The notes beneath the pieces are model-generated. The model made no database searches, was not told the origin of the DNA, and saw only the letters and a list, made by a program, of their open reading frames with translations. The position numbers and the translations under genes are program-made. A stretch of DNA of 64,000 nucleotides from Oricola nitratireducens (lineage in GTDB: Bacteria > Pseudomonadota > Alphaproteobacteria > Rhizobiales > Rhizobiaceae). Positions 1 to 9,355 of this stretch are shown piece after piece. The stretch covers positions 17,001 to 81,000 of the forward strand of contig NZ_JACZCS010000037.1 in the NCBI RefSeq assembly GCF_014904745.1, given 5' to 3'. Each line of letters begins with the position of its first letter. The first letter of the stretch is position 1.

Positions 1-683
1 CGCTCGAAGAAATCGCTGGTCGTCGAAAACGAGACCGGGAAGTAATATCCGTCGCATGTGCGCACGCACAGCGTCCGGAACGTGCCGGACATCTGCGGCA
101 CGGTAATCGCATCGGGATTGTCGAAGACTGCCGGGCCGTCCTGCGGCGCTTCGTGGATGCGCTTGCGGCCGATGCCGTCGCGCACGATCACGCGCGTGAC
201 ACGGCGCGGATCGACATCATCCGGCTGAACCATCGTGACTTGCGGGCCATTGATCTGCTGGCGGACGACCCTTTGCGGTTCGTCGCATCGATTGGCCTTC
301 AACCGCGCCTGAATGGCGCGCAGGCGTTGCTCGTTGTTGCGATTGCCGGCCAGTCGGTCGCGCTGGCGTTCCAGTTGGTCCAGGTTCGACTGCATCTGCT
401 GGATCGTGCGGTTGAGTGCCTGGCAACCGGCCGTGGGATTGCGAAAGCATCCCTGCGCTTCCTGTATGGCGCGGGTTTTTTCGATTTCCGCCGCCTGGCG
501 CGTTGCCGCGTCGGCATAGCGGGCGGCTTTCGCCGAAAACCCGTTATCGGTCCGCGACGCGGCACTGAGCTGTGCCTCCAGATCGGAACAGGTATCGGCG
601 GTGGCCGGGATGACGGAGAGGGCGAGGAGGGACGCCGCACAGACGATGATGCGCGCGCGCATCCGCGCGGCTCGAACCGTCAT
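1..683 (-). CDS. DUF2865 domain protein, secreted (3' end beyond window)
   Basis: The reading frame enters from position 683 and is still open at base 1, so the C-terminus is missing. The product starts MTVRAARMRARIIV and has a signal-peptide-like N-terminus ending near an ATA-DTC junction. An alanine- and glutamine-rich helical stretch follows, then a region with the pattern LCVRTCDGYYFPVSFST. That cysteine-containing block is the hallmark I know from DUF2865 proteins of rhizobia, which have no assigned function. An internal Met at residue 8 is an alternative start. The gene lies downstream of the malic enzyme gene on the same strand, about 160 bases away, so shared transcription is uncertain. 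Confidence 0.8.
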   Translation of the reverse strand, partial: MTVRAARMRARIIVCAASLLALSVIPATADTCSDLEAQLSAASRTDNGFSAKAARYADAATRQAAEIEKTRAIQEAQGCFRNPTAGCQALNRTIQQMQSNLDQLERQRDRLAGNRNNEQRLRAIQARLKANRCDEPQRVVRQQINGPQVTMVQPDDVDPRRVTRVIVRDGIGRKRIHEAPQDGPAVFDNPDAITVPQMSGTFRTLCVRTCDGYYFPVSFSTTSDFFE

Positions 684-843
684 GCGGCCGTTGCGGAATG
701 GATCCGGCACGTTTGCATGCTCCCAATGCGTAGTCCCAACCACGCAACTATACACTGCAAATGTGGCGTCGGGCGCCTAACAGGCGGTATCCCGACACTA
801 ATTCGGGTTTAACCTTAATGCCCCGGCCCGCCGTGAAACACGG

Positions 844-3171
844 TCACTTGGCGGCGATCGCATCCTCGCGCTGGGCGGCTTCGACGACGGAGAGGGCGGT
901 CATGTTGACGACACCGCGCGAGGTGACGGATGGCGTCAGGATATGCGCCGGCTTTGCCGTGCCCACCAGAATCGGCCCGACGTGGAGGGCATCCGTCATC
1001 GACTTGACCGCGTTCAGCGTGATGTTGGCTGAATCGAGATTCGGGAAGACGAGAAGATTGGCTTCTCCATTGAGCACAGAATCCGGATAGACACGGTCGC
1101 GCAGACGCGCGTCGAGCGCTGAATCGGCGTGCATTTCGCCGTCGACGCAGAGGTCGGGCGCGATGCGGTGCAGGATCGCGGTGGCCTTGCGCATCTTCAG
1201 GGCGGAATCGGAATCGCGCGAACCGAAATTGGAATGTGACAGCAGCGCGGCTTTTGGCTCGATGCCGAATCGGGCGATCTCGCGGGCGGCGAGCACGGTC
1301 ATCTCGGCGATTTCCTCGGCGTCCGGATCGACTGTCACATAGGTGTCGGTAAAAAAGGTGACGCCGCGTTGCGAGATCAGCATCGACAAGGCGGAGAGGT
1401 CGCGGATTCCCGGTTCGAGGCCGACGATGAGGCGGACATGGCGCAATTGCCGGTCGTATCGCCCTTCCAGCCCGCAGATCATCGCATCGGCCTCGCCGCG
1501 CTCGAGCGCAAGCGCGGCGATCACCGTGTTGTTGGTGCGCACCAGGATACGCGCGGCATCGGGCGTGACCCCGCGTCGACCGACGACGCGGACGAGGTGA
1601 TCAACATAATCGCGGTAGCGGGGGTCGTTTTCCGGATTGATCAGTTCAAAGTCTTCTCCGGGCCTGATGCGGAGGCCGAAGCGCTTCAGCCGGGTCTCGA
1701 TGACCTCGGGACGCCCGATCAGGATCGGCTGGGCAATCCGGTCCTCCAACACGACCTGTGCGGCCCGTAATACGCGTTCGTCCTCGCCGTCGGCATAGAC
1801 GACCCGCTTCGTCGTCCCGCTCTGGGCCGCTGCGAAAACCGGTTTCATGACGAGCCCGGATCGGAAGACGAAGCGGTTCAGCCGGTCGAGATAGGCGTCC
1901 ATGTCCTCGATCGGGCGGAGCGCGACGCCGCTGTCGGCGGCAGCTTTGGCAACCGCCGGCGCGATGCGCAGGATCAGGCGCGGGTCGAACGGCGACGGGA
2001 TGAGATAATCGGGTCCGAAGACCGGTGTGTCGCCGGAATAGGCGCGCGCGGCGACATCGGAAGGCTCCTCGCGGGCCAGTTGCGCGATGGCGCGGACGGC
2101 GGCGGCTTTCATCTCCTCGTTGATTGTCGTCGCTCCGGCATCCAGCGCGCCGCGAAAAATGTAAGGAAAGCACAATACATTGTTGACCTGATTGGGAAAA
2201 TCGGATCGGCCGGTACAGATCATCGCGTCCGGACGGGCTTCGCGCGCGACGTCGGGCATGATCTCGGGCACTGGGTTGGCGAGCGCCATGACCAGCGGCC
2301 GGTCGGCCATTTCCTTCAGGCATTCCGGCTTCAAAACGCCTGCGGCGGACAGGCCGAGAAACACGTCGGCGCCGGGAATGACATCGGTGAGCTTCCGTTT
2401 GTCGGTCTTCTGCGCATAGACCGACTTCCACTGGTCCATCAGTTTCTCGCGGCCCTCATAGACGAGGCCCTCGATATCGTTCACCCAGATGTTTTCGCGT
2501 TTTGCTCCAAGAGAGACCAGCAGGTTGAGGCAGGCGAGTGCGGCAGCGCCCGCACCCGAGGTGACGATCTTGGCGGTCTCGATCGATTTTCCGGCCAGTT
2601 CTAGTCCGTTCAGGATCGCGGCGGTGACGATGATGGCCGTGCCGTGCTGGTCGTCGTGAAAGACCGGGATGTTCATCTTTTCGCGCAATTGCGCCTCGAC
2701 CTCGAAACATTCCGGGGCCTTGATGTCCTCCAGGTTGACGCCGCCGAAGGTCGGTTCCAGCGCCGAGACCACCGAGACCATCGTGTCGATCTCCGGCGCG
2801 TCCATCTCGATATCGAAAACGTCGATGCCGGCGAATTTCTTGAACAGGACGGCCTTGCCCTCCATCACCGGCTTCGAGGCGAGCGGGCCGATATTGCCGA
2901 GACCAAGCACGGCGGTGCCATTGGAGATGACGGCGACGAGGTTGCTGCGGGCCGTGTAGTCGGCCGCCTTGCCGGGATCGGCCTCGATGGCGAGGCAGGG
3001 CGCGGCGACGCCGGGCGAATAGGCAAGCGCCAGGTCACGCTGGTTGCCGAGCGGTTTCGTCGCCTGGATCTCCAGTTTTCCGGGGCGCGGATACTGGTGG
3101 TAGAAGAGGGCGGCCTCCTCGAGGCTTGCCGTCGGGGGGCTGGCCTGTTCCGGTGCGTCGTCCTGCTGCAT
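844..3171 (-). CDS. maeB: NADP-dependent malic enzyme fused to a phosphotransacetylase-like domain
   Basis: This 775-residue protein matches the long malic enzymes of proteobacteria (usually 750-775 residues). It oxidatively decarboxylates malate to pyruvate, feeding acetyl-CoA or gluconeogenic pools during growth on C4 acids. The N-terminal malic domain contains [15 protein letters not shown] and SPGVAAPC, followed by FHDDQHGTA and a Rossmann region ([13 protein letters not shown]). From about residue 450 a phosphotransacetylase-like domain follows, which in this family regulates rather than catalyses. An in-frame ATG lies further upstream, at 3264, but ATG 3171 has a good ribosome site (ggggaag) and gives the family's usual N-terminus. 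NADP rather than NAD use is inferred from the family. Confidence 0.93.
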   Translation of the reverse strand: MQQDDAPEQASPPTASLEEAALFYHQYPRPGKLEIQATKPLGNQRDLALAYSPGVAAPCLAIEADPGKAADYTARSNLVAVISNGTAVLGLGNIGPLASKPVMEGKAVLFKKFAGIDVFDIEMDAPEIDTMVSVVSALEPTFGGVNLEDIKAPECFEVEAQLREKMNIPVFHDDQHGTAIIVTAAILNGLELAGKSIETAKIVTSGAGAAALACLNLLVSLGAKRENIWVNDIEGLVYEGREKLMDQWKSVYAQKTDKRKLTDVIPGADVFLGLSAAGVLKPECLKEMADRPLVMALANPVPEIMPDVAREARPDAMICTGRSDFPNQVNNVLCFPYIFRGALDAGATTINEEMKAAAVRAIAQLAREEPSDVAARAYSGDTPVFGPDYLIPSPFDPRLILRIAPAVAKAAADSGVALRPIEDMDAYLDRLNRFVFRSGLVMKPVFAAAQSGTTKRVVYADGEDERVLRAAQVVLEDRIAQPILIGRPEVIETRLKRFGLRIRPGEDFELINPENDPRYRDYVDHLVRVVGRRGVTPDAARILVRTNNTVIAALALERGEADAMICGLEGRYDRQLRHVRLIVGLEPGIRDLSALSMLISQRGVTFFTDTYVTVDPDAEEIAEMTVLAAREIARFGIEPKAALLSHSNFGSRDSDSALKMRKATAILHRIAPDLCVDGEMHADSALDARLRDRVYPDSVLNGEANLLVFPNLDSANITLNAVKSMTDALHVGPILVGTAKPAHILTPSVTSRGVVNMTALSVVEAAQREDAIAAK

Positions 3172-3309
3172 GTCGCTTCCCCCGATTTTCTTTCCGCACG
3201 GCGCGCGGGCGCACACGAGCCTAGTATGTCCCGGAACTGTTTGAAACCGTTCTCCCGGCATCACTGTTATTCCGTGACGGACGTGACGCCGGGAGGCATA
3301 GGCGCCGGA

Positions 3310-4086
3310 TCAGAATGCGCTCGGATAAAGACCGCCGTCGAGGCGGATGTTCTGTCCGGTGATGTAACCCGCATGCGCCGAGCAGAGAAAGGCGCAGGTT
3401 TTGCCGAATTCCTCCGGCGTGCCGAGGCGTCCGGCAGGGATCAGTTTTTCCTGGCGGGCGCGTTCCTGGTCCAAAGAAATGCCGGCCTTGTCCGCACCGA
3501 ACTTGAACGTGTCGCGGATGCGGTCCGTGTCGAGCTTGCCGGGCAGCAACTGGTTGATCGTCACGTTCTTGTCGGCGACGGAGCGGGCGATGCCGGCAAG
3601 GAACGAGGTCAGGCCGGCCCGCGCGCCGGACGAGAGGTCGAGGCCGAGGATTGGCTGATAGACGGACAGCGACGTAATGTTGACGATGCGGCCGAAGCCG
3701 CGCTCGGACATGCCGTCGATCACTTTCTGGATGAGTTCGATCGGCGTTACCATGTTCTGCGTCACGCCGGCGAGGATGGCCTCGCGGTCGAGTTCGCGAA
3801 AGTCACGCAGCTTCGGGCCGGCGTTGTTGTTGACCAGGATGTCGGGATCCGGGCAAGCCTCTATGAGCTTGGCCTGGGTGTCGGGATCGGAGACATCGCC
3901 GAGGATCACGGTGACGTTGACGCCGTGCTTGCGCAATTCGTCGGCGGTTGCGTTGGTGACATCGGGGTTACGGCCGTTGATGACGAGATCGACGCCTTCC
4001 CCGGCGAGCGCCATGGCGCAGCCCTTGCCCAGTCCGCGGCTCGAAGCGCAGATGATTGCCTTGCGGCCCTTCAGTCCCAGATCCAT
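3310..4086 (-). CDS. SDR-family oxidoreductase lacking the usual catalytic Tyr/Lys
   Basis: This 258-residue protein is a short-chain dehydrogenase/reductase of 3-oxoacyl-reductase type. It has a glycine-rich nucleotide loop (ASSRGLGKG, residues 14-22), an NNAG motif (87-90) and the C-terminal ITGQNIRLDGG block. The catalytic Ser is in place (S139, NITSLS). Where the classical YxxxK should stand the sequence reads LSSGARAGL, so Tyr is replaced by Ser (about S152) and Lys by Arg (R156). I recall the same LSxGxRAGL pattern in a divergent SDR branch, so this looks like a subfamily trait rather than decay. The substrate is unknown. It lies between the epimerase and malic enzyme genes on the same strand. 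Confidence 0.85.
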   Translation of the reverse strand: MDLGLKGRKAIICASSRGLGKGCAMALAGEGVDLVINGRNPDVTNATADELRKHGVNVTVILGDVSDPDTQAKLIEACPDPDILVNNNAGPKLRDFRELDREAILAGVTQNMVTPIELIQKVIDGMSERGFGRIVNITSLSVYQPILGLDLSSGARAGLTSFLAGIARSVADKNVTINQLLPGKLDTDRIRDTFKFGADKAGISLDQERARQEKLIPAGRLGTPEEFGKTCAFLCSAHAGYITGQNIRLDGGLYPSAF

Positions 4087-4167
4087 GGTGATCTCCTTTT
4101 TGGGGCCCTTATAGGATGCAAGATTGTTTCCCGGAAGGGTGAATTCCGTCTGTTTTCGCTAAGATTT

Positions 4168-5160
4168 TCAGCCCCAGAGTTCCGCGCGGGGCGGCGAGAC
4201 AATGGTGCCGCTATATTCGAGCGACGGCGAGCGGTCATGCGCAAGGAGCAAGGGCCCGTCGAGATCGATATAATCCGCGTCCTGGGCAAGCAACACCGCC
4301 GGCGCCATGCCGAGCGAAGTGCCGACCATGCAGCCGATCATGATGCCGAAGCCGTGGTCGCGGGCGCGGTCGCGCATGCGCAGTGCCTCGGTCAGCCCGC
4401 CGGTCTTGTCGAGTTTGATGTTGATCGTGTCATAACGGCCGCGCAGGGACTCGAGATCTTCGGTCGTATGGGCGCTTTCGTCGGCGCAAATCGGTACGGG
4501 ATGCGGCATCTCGGCGAGGATATCGTCCTTTCCGGCGGGAAGCGGCTGCTCGATCAGCGCGATACGGAGGCGCGCGGCCTCGCGCATCAGTTCCGGCAGG
4601 CGGTCGGGCGTCCAACCCTCGTTGGCGTCGACGATGATGCGGCTGCGCGGCGCGGCGGCGGCGACAGCGTGCATCGCCGCGATGTCATTCGTGCCGCCGA
4701 GCTTGATCTTCAGGACCGGCCGCCGCATCGCGCTGCGGGCGGCGTCAGCCATGACGTTGGGGTCGTCGAGCGAGATGGTGAACGCGGTCTCGACGGGCCG
4801 CGGCGGCTGCCGGCAGACGAGGTTGTGGACATGGTTGCCGGTCAGTTTGGCTTCGAGATCCCAGAGCGCGCAATCGAGCGCGTTGCGTGCGGCGCCCGGC
4901 GCCAGTGCACGGCCAAGCCGGTCGTGGCTAAAAGTTCCGCCGAGCGCCGACGCGGTGTCGTTGATCGCCTGAAGCACCGAATCGACGGTTTCGCCATAGC
5001 GCACATAGGGAACGCATTCGGCAATTCCGTGCCGGTTCTCGGACCTGATTCGGCAGACGACGACCTCGGCCTCGGTCTTGCTCGATCGCGAAATGCGGAA
5101 CTGTCCGTCGATCGGATAGCGCTCGCTCCAGGCCTCTACGCTGCAACCGGCGAATTCCAT
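4168..5160 (-). CDS. dgcA: Enolase-superfamily epimerase, probable N-acetyl-D-glutamate racemase (DgcA type) or dipeptide epimerase
   Basis: The 330-residue product has the muconate-lactonizing-type enolase-superfamily layout: an N-terminal capping domain and a TIM barrel. The barrel carries a KIKLG lysine, metal ligands in VDANEGW, IEQPL and ADES, and the second catalytic lysine in NIKLDKTGG. This matches L-Ala-D/L-Glu epimerases and the rhizobial DgcA racemases used in D-glutamate catabolism. I prefer DgcA because of overall resemblance to the rhizobial proteins, but the usual DgcN partner is not in this window, so the exact substrate is inferred. It starts at ATG 5160, divergent from the Mla operon only about 90 bases away, so the two transcripts share a promoter region. 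Confidence 0.8.
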   Translation of the reverse strand: MEFAGCSVEAWSERYPIDGQFRISRSSKTEAEVVVCRIRSENRHGIAECVPYVRYGETVDSVLQAINDTASALGGTFSHDRLGRALAPGAARNALDCALWDLEAKLTGNHVHNLVCRQPPRPVETAFTISLDDPNVMADAARSAMRRPVLKIKLGGTNDIAAMHAVAAAAPRSRIIVDANEGWTPDRLPELMREAARLRIALIEQPLPAGKDDILAEMPHPVPICADESAHTTEDLESLRGRYDTINIKLDKTGGLTEALRMRDRARDHGFGIMIGCMVGTSLGMAPAVLLAQDADYIDLDGPLLLAHDRSPSLEYSGTIVSPPRAELWG

Positions 5161-5252
5161 CGCGTGTTCAACTCCAAATTCGCCACGAAATATCGGTTGA
5201 TGTGGCCGGTATGTCGCAGACTTGCCACCCGAGCGGCGGTATTAATAGCCCG

Positions 5253-6440
5253 ATGGCGGATGCAATGCATATGGAAATCGACGGGGACGGCGTGGCGTCG
5301 CCACAACCTCCACAGGTGAATGCCGAGGTTGTCGGCGATCAGTTCCGGCTGGTATTGTCGGGATCGTGGGCGACACATACCATCGCCGCCGTGGATGCGG
5401 TCATGCGCGATCACGAGCGTAAAATCGGCGGCCACTCCGTCGTCATCGACATGTCCGGCGTGACCTATTTCGATACCGCGGGCGCATGGGTCGTCTACCG
5501 TTTCACCCGGGCGGCCGAGAAAGCGGGAAACGCCGCCGCGCTGGAGGCGGTCCGTCCTTCGCACAAGGTGCTTTTCGACGCCGTGAAACACGCGATGGAG
5601 GAACTGGCCGAACAGGAACCGGCCGAGGAAAAGGAAAACCTCCTGACCCGGATGATTGTCGGCGTCGGCAAGGCCGTTTACGACTTTCGCGATGACGCGC
5701 TGATGGCGCTGCATATCCTCGGCGCGGCAGTGCGCGGGTCGCAGATGAAGCTCGGCCATGGCAGCGGGCTTTCCATCGCCGCCGTCGTCAATCAACTCGA
5801 TCGCACCGGCGTGCGCGCGATCCCGATCATCGCGCTGATGTCGACGATCATCGGGGCCATCATCGCCCAGCAGGGCGCGTTTCAGCTACGTTATTTCGGG
5901 GCGGAAATATTCGTTGTCGATCTCGTCGGCATTCTGGTCCTGCGCGAGATCGGCGTGCTGCTGACCGCGATCATGATCGCCGGCCGCTCGGGCAGCGCGA
6001 TCACCGCCGAGATCGGCTCGATGAAGATGCGTGAGGAAATCGACGCGCTGACCGTCATCGGCCTCAACCCGGTCGGCGTGCTGGTGTTCCCGCGCCTTGT
6101 GGCGCTCGGCATTGCCTTGCCGCTCCTCACCGTGATTTCCGACATTGCCGCGCTTGGGGGGGCGATGTTCGTAGCCAACACCTATTCGGGTATTTCGCCG
6201 GACGCTTTCATCACCCGGGTGCATGACGCCATCGACCTGACGACGGTGTTCGCCGGCTTCATCAAGGCGCCGTTCATGGCGTTGATTATCGGCATTATCG
6301 CCTCGGTGGAAGGCATGAAGGTCGGCGGCAGTGCGGAATCGCTCGGAGAGCGCGTCACCGCGTCCGTCGTCAAATCGATCTTCGTCGTCATCGTCGTCGA
6401 CGGGATGTTCGCCATTTTCTACGCGGCGATCGATTTCTGA
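5253..6440 (+). CDS. mlaE: MlaE-family ABC transporter permease with N-terminal STAS domain
   Basis: The 395-residue inner-membrane permease belongs to a phospholipid (Mla-type) ABC transporter that moves lipid between outer and inner membranes. Residues about 28-112 form a STAS domain (DMSGVTYFDTAGAW), the role played by separate MlaB in enterobacteria. Residues about 140-393 are the MlaE permease, with the conserved REIGVLLTAIMIAGRSGSA and EIDALTVIGLNP stretches and several membrane segments. ATG 5253 is chosen because it leaves a short leader before the STAS domain; in-frame alternatives exist at 5202, 5265 and 5271 and no ribosome site is clearly better. The stop overlaps the ATG of the ATPase gene (TGATG), indicating translational coupling. 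Confidence 0.92.
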   Translation: MADAMHMEIDGDGVASPQPPQVNAEVVGDQFRLVLSGSWATHTIAAVDAVMRDHERKIGGHSVVIDMSGVTYFDTAGAWVVYRFTRAAEKAGNAAALEAVRPSHKVLFDAVKHAMEELAEQEPAEEKENLLTRMIVGVGKAVYDFRDDALMALHILGAAVRGSQMKLGHGSGLSIAAVVNQLDRTGVRAIPIIALMSTIIGAIIAQQGAFQLRYFGAEIFVVDLVGILVLREIGVLLTAIMIAGRSGSAITAEIGSMKMREEIDALTVIGLNPVGVLVFPRLVALGIALPLLTVISDIAALGGAMFVANTYSGISPDAFITRVHDAIDLTTVFAGFIKAPFMALIIGIIASVEGMKVGGSAESLGERVTASVVKSIFVVIVVDGMFAIFYAAIDF

Positions 6441-7234
6441 TGGCACAGGAAAACGTCATCATCAGCGTGCGCGATATTCACGTGCAGTTCGGCAGTCATG
6501 TCGTGCTGCACGATCTGGATCTCGACGTCTATCGCGGTGAAATTCTGGGTTTCGTCGGCGCGTCGGGCACCGGCAAATCGGTCCTGTTGCGCACGATCCT
6601 CGGCCTCAACAAGAAACAGGCCGGCAACATCGTTGTCCTCGGGCGCGATCTTGACCGGATCAGCGAGGAGGAGCGGATCCAGGTCGACATGCGCATGGGC
6701 GTCCTGTTCCAGCACGGCGCGCTGTTTTCCTCGCTGACAGTACTGGAAAACATCCAGGTGCCGATGCGCGAATATCTGTCGCTGCCGAAACAGCTGATGG
6801 ACGAGCTGGCGATGCTCAAGATCGAACTCGTCGGCCTGACGCGCAGCGCGGCGGAGAAATATCCGTCGGAACTTTCCGGCGGCATGATCAAGCGCGCGGC
6901 GCTGGCGCGGGCACTCGCTCTCGACCCGGATATCGTCTTTCTGGACGAACCGACATCCGGGCTGGACCCGGTGGGCGCGGCGGAGTTCGACGATTTGATC
7001 TCCAAATTGCGCGACACGCTGGGATTGACCGTCTATATGGTGACGCACGACCTTGACTCTCTTTTCACCGTCGCCGACCGAATCGCTGTACTCGGAAACA
7101 GGCGGGTGCTGATCGAGGGAACGATCGGGGACATGCTGAAAAGCGAAGATCCCTGGGTGAAATCCTATTTCAGGGGCAAACGTGCCCGGCGCATAGAGAC
7201 GATCGAACAGGAAACCGCCGGGGTGGGTGGCTGA
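6440..7234 (+). CDS. mlaF: MlaF-type ABC transporter ATPase
   Basis: This 264-residue cytoplasmic ATPase drives the Mla-type lipid transporter. It has Walker A (GASGTGKS), an ABC signature (LSGGMIKRAALARAL), Walker B with the catalytic Glu (DIVFLDEP) and an H-loop (MVTHDLDSL). The signature form GGMxKRxALARA and the SSLTVLENIQVPMRE region are typical of MlaF/Ttg2A proteins. It begins inside the mlaE stop codon and ends 3 bases before mlaD, so the genes form one transcription unit. Confidence 0.94.
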   Translation: MAQENVIISVRDIHVQFGSHVVLHDLDLDVYRGEILGFVGASGTGKSVLLRTILGLNKKQAGNIVVLGRDLDRISEEERIQVDMRMGVLFQHGALFSSLTVLENIQVPMREYLSLPKQLMDELAMLKIELVGLTRSAAEKYPSELSGGMIKRAALARALALDPDIVFLDEPTSGLDPVGAAEFDDLISKLRDTLGLTVYMVTHDLDSLFTVADRIAVLGNRRVLIEGTIGDMLKSEDPWVKSYFRGKRARRIETIEQETAGVGG

Positions 7235-7237
7235 ACC

Positions 7238-8611
7238 ATGGAAACAAAGGCAAATTACGTAACCGTCGGCGCGTTCACGCTGCTCGTGTTCCTGGCGGGT
7301 TTCGCAATCGTCTTTTGGGTGGCGCGCACGGGCACGGGCGGTCAATCGGTGCGTCTCGACGTCGTGATCGAGGGTTCGGTGACCGGGCTCGGCGTCGGCA
7401 GCCTGGTCAAGTTCAACGGTATCGATGTCGGCAAGGTGACCGGATTGAGTTTCGACGAGACCAATCCGCGCATCGTCATCGCGCGCACTATCGTCAGCCG
7501 CAATCTGCCGATCACCAAGTCGACCAAGGCCGTCCTTGGCTTTACCGGGCTGACGGGTATCGCCTATATCGAATTCGAGGGTGGTGACACGGCCGAGCCG
7601 AACATCTTCCAGCTCGCCGAGGAACAGGGCAAGGTGGCGACCATCAAGGCCGATCCGTCGGCCGTCAACAATCTTCTTGCGACCGCGCAGGACATCTTCG
7701 ACCGCACTGACAGGGTACTGACCGAACTCGAAGGCTTCGTGAAGGAAGCGCGCGGGCCGCTGGCGCAATCGCTCGAGAACACCCAGGTGTTCACCGAGGC
7801 GCTGAAGAACAACGCCGACCAAATCGACAGCTTCCTAGCCGGGATCGGCGGCGTCGGCGACGCGCTCAAGGACATGTCAGGCAAGCTCGACGGCACGCTG
7901 AAGGGGATCGAGGATCTGCTCGCCGCCGTCGATCCGAAGAAGGTCACGGCGATCGTGGACAATGTCGACACGTTCACCGCCAATCTGAACGCTGTTTCGA
8001 CCCAGTTTCAGGACGTGACCGACAAGGTCACGAAGATCGCTGCCGACCTCCAGGACGTTGGAACTCGCGTCAACGGGACCTTCGACAAGGTTGATGCGTT
8101 GCTCGACGCGGTTCCGCCCGGCCAGGTGAGCACGGCCCTCGACGATCTGGTCAAGGCGGGGGATTCCGCGAAAACCTCGCTCGCCGAGGTCGAGAAGCTG
8201 ACGCAGGGTCTGGGCGAACGTCAGCAGGATATTCAGGACACCATCACCAACGCCAAGCAGATGGCCGAAAAGCTTAACGCCGCGTCGGAGCGTGTCGACG
8301 GTATCCTGGCGAAGGCGGACGGCCTGCTCGGGTCCGATAACGGGCAGTCGCTGATGGCGGAGACGCGCAAGACGCTGGAGTCTTTCCGCAAGGCGGCGGA
8401 CACGCTCAACGACCGCATCAACACGATTTCGGCAGGACTGGAACGGTTTTCGGGTCCGGGATTGCGCGACGTTCAGAGCCTCGTCAACGAGACGCGGCGC
8501 TCCGTCACCCGGATCGAGCGTGCGATCACCGATCTCGAGCGCAATCCGCAGCGGCTAATCTTCGGTGGAGACGGCGGCGTGAAGACCTATGACGGCCGCG
8601 AGAGGCGTTGA
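7238..8611 (+). CDS. mlaD: MCE-family (MlaD) lipid-binding periplasmic protein with long helical tail
   Basis: This 457-residue substrate-binding component of the lipid transporter has one N-terminal membrane anchor (about residues 6-29) and an MCE domain (about 38-118) with the conserved LGVGSLVKFNGIDVGKV pattern. A long alpha-helical region to the C-terminus is rich in repeated xxLxxVDxxxVxxxxxN heptad-like blocks. Enterobacterial MlaD is about 180 residues; the longer form with a helical extension is common in alphaproteobacteria and may span part of the periplasm. It sits between mlaF and a lipoprotein gene in the same operon, which argues for one envelope-spanning complex. Confidence 0.92.
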   Translation: METKANYVTVGAFTLLVFLAGFAIVFWVARTGTGGQSVRLDVVIEGSVTGLGVGSLVKFNGIDVGKVTGLSFDETNPRIVIARTIVSRNLPITKSTKAVLGFTGLTGIAYIEFEGGDTAEPNIFQLAEEQGKVATIKADPSAVNNLLATAQDIFDRTDRVLTELEGFVKEARGPLAQSLENTQVFTEALKNNADQIDSFLAGIGGVGDALKDMSGKLDGTLKGIEDLLAAVDPKKVTAIVDNVDTFTANLNAVSTQFQDVTDKVTKIAADLQDVGTRVNGTFDKVDALLDAVPPGQVSTALDDLVKAGDSAKTSLAEVEKLTQGLGERQQDIQDTITNAKQMAEKLNAASERVDGILAKADGLLGSDNGQSLMAETRKTLESFRKAADTLNDRINTISAGLERFSGPGLRDVQSLVNETRRSVTRIERAITDLERNPQRLIFGGDGGVKTYDGRERR

Positions 8612-8704
8612 CACTCCATGGCGAGCCGGTATCAAACGGATAGGACTGCAATCGGGGCACCGGGATTACCATCTCGGCGCCCGCTAGATGGCCGGCGAGG
8701 GATA

Positions 8705-9298
8705 ATGGGGATATTGCGCACCGGATGGATTGCCGTGTTGCCTTTCGCACTCGCGGGTTGCGCGGCGATTGGCGGCGTGCGTCCGACGGCCGATACCTAT
8801 GAACTCGGCGTTCCCACCATCAGCGAAGCGTCGCCGGTGCGACGCGGCACGCAGATTCTCATTGCCGAGCCGCAGGCTCTGAAGGCGCTCGACTCCCAGA
8901 ACATCGTCGTCCGGACCGATCCGCTGACGATCCGCTATCTGGATGAATCGCAGTGGAGTGACCGGCTGCCGCGCCTGGTGCAGATGCGGCTCGCTCAGGG
9001 CTTCCAGAACTCGGGCCGTTTCAAGGGCGTCGGTTTGCCAGGCCAAGGGCTTGCGATCGACTACCAGATCGTTACCGAGATCCGCTCCTTCGGCATCGAG
9101 GCGGCCAGCAACACCGCCGATGTCGCGATTGCGGTCAAGATCCTCAACGACCGCAACGGCATTGTCGCCAGCGAGCGTATTTTCGAGGCGCGCGCGGTTG
9201 CGGCGGGCTACGGCAATCCGGCCTATGTGGCTGCGATCGACCGCGCCTTCGAAAGTGTCGCGCGCGACGTCGTTGCCTGGGTGACAAGCCGCATCTGA
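8705..9298 (+). CDS. ABC-type transport auxiliary lipoprotein (PqiC-like)
   Basis: The 197-residue lipoprotein has a signal sequence with lipobox LAGC, lipidated Cys at residue 19. The rest matches the ABC transport auxiliary lipoprotein family: a YELGVPT start, ILIAEPQALKALDSQNIVVRTD, a YLDESQWSDRLP block and a C-terminal VTSRI. Family members (PqiC and relatives) anchor MCE transport systems at the outer membrane. ATG 8705 is preferred over an earlier in-frame start at 8618 because it has a gaggg ribosome site and places the lipobox correctly. It is the last gene of the Mla-type operon and ends just before a strong hairpin. Confidence 0.9.
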   Translation: MGILRTGWIAVLPFALAGCAAIGGVRPTADTYELGVPTISEASPVRRGTQILIAEPQALKALDSQNIVVRTDPLTIRYLDESQWSDRLPRLVQMRLAQGFQNSGRFKGVGLPGQGLAIDYQIVTEIRSFGIEAASNTADVAIAVKILNDRNGIVASERIFEARAVAAGYGNPAYVAAIDRAFESVARDVVAWVTSRI

Positions 9299-9304
9299 CA
9301 CAAA

Positions 9305-9338
9305 AAAGCCGCCGGAATTTCCGGCGGCTTTCGTTTTT
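9305..9338. terminator. Bidirectional rho-independent terminator
   Basis: An 11-bp perfect stem (aagccgccgga / tccggcggctt) with an att loop is flanked by an A-run on the left and a T-run on the right. It lies between the convergent Mla operon (plus) and the large coiled-coil gene (minus), and can serve both. Confidence 0.9.
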
Positions 9339-9355
9339 CAGTTCTTCTTTTCCGA

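Noticed and set aside
2644..5319. Open plus-strand frame of 891 codons across the malic enzyme, SDR and racemase genes
   Set aside because: It is antisense to three well-supported minus-strand genes; long opposite frames are expected from high-GC codon use. No known domain.
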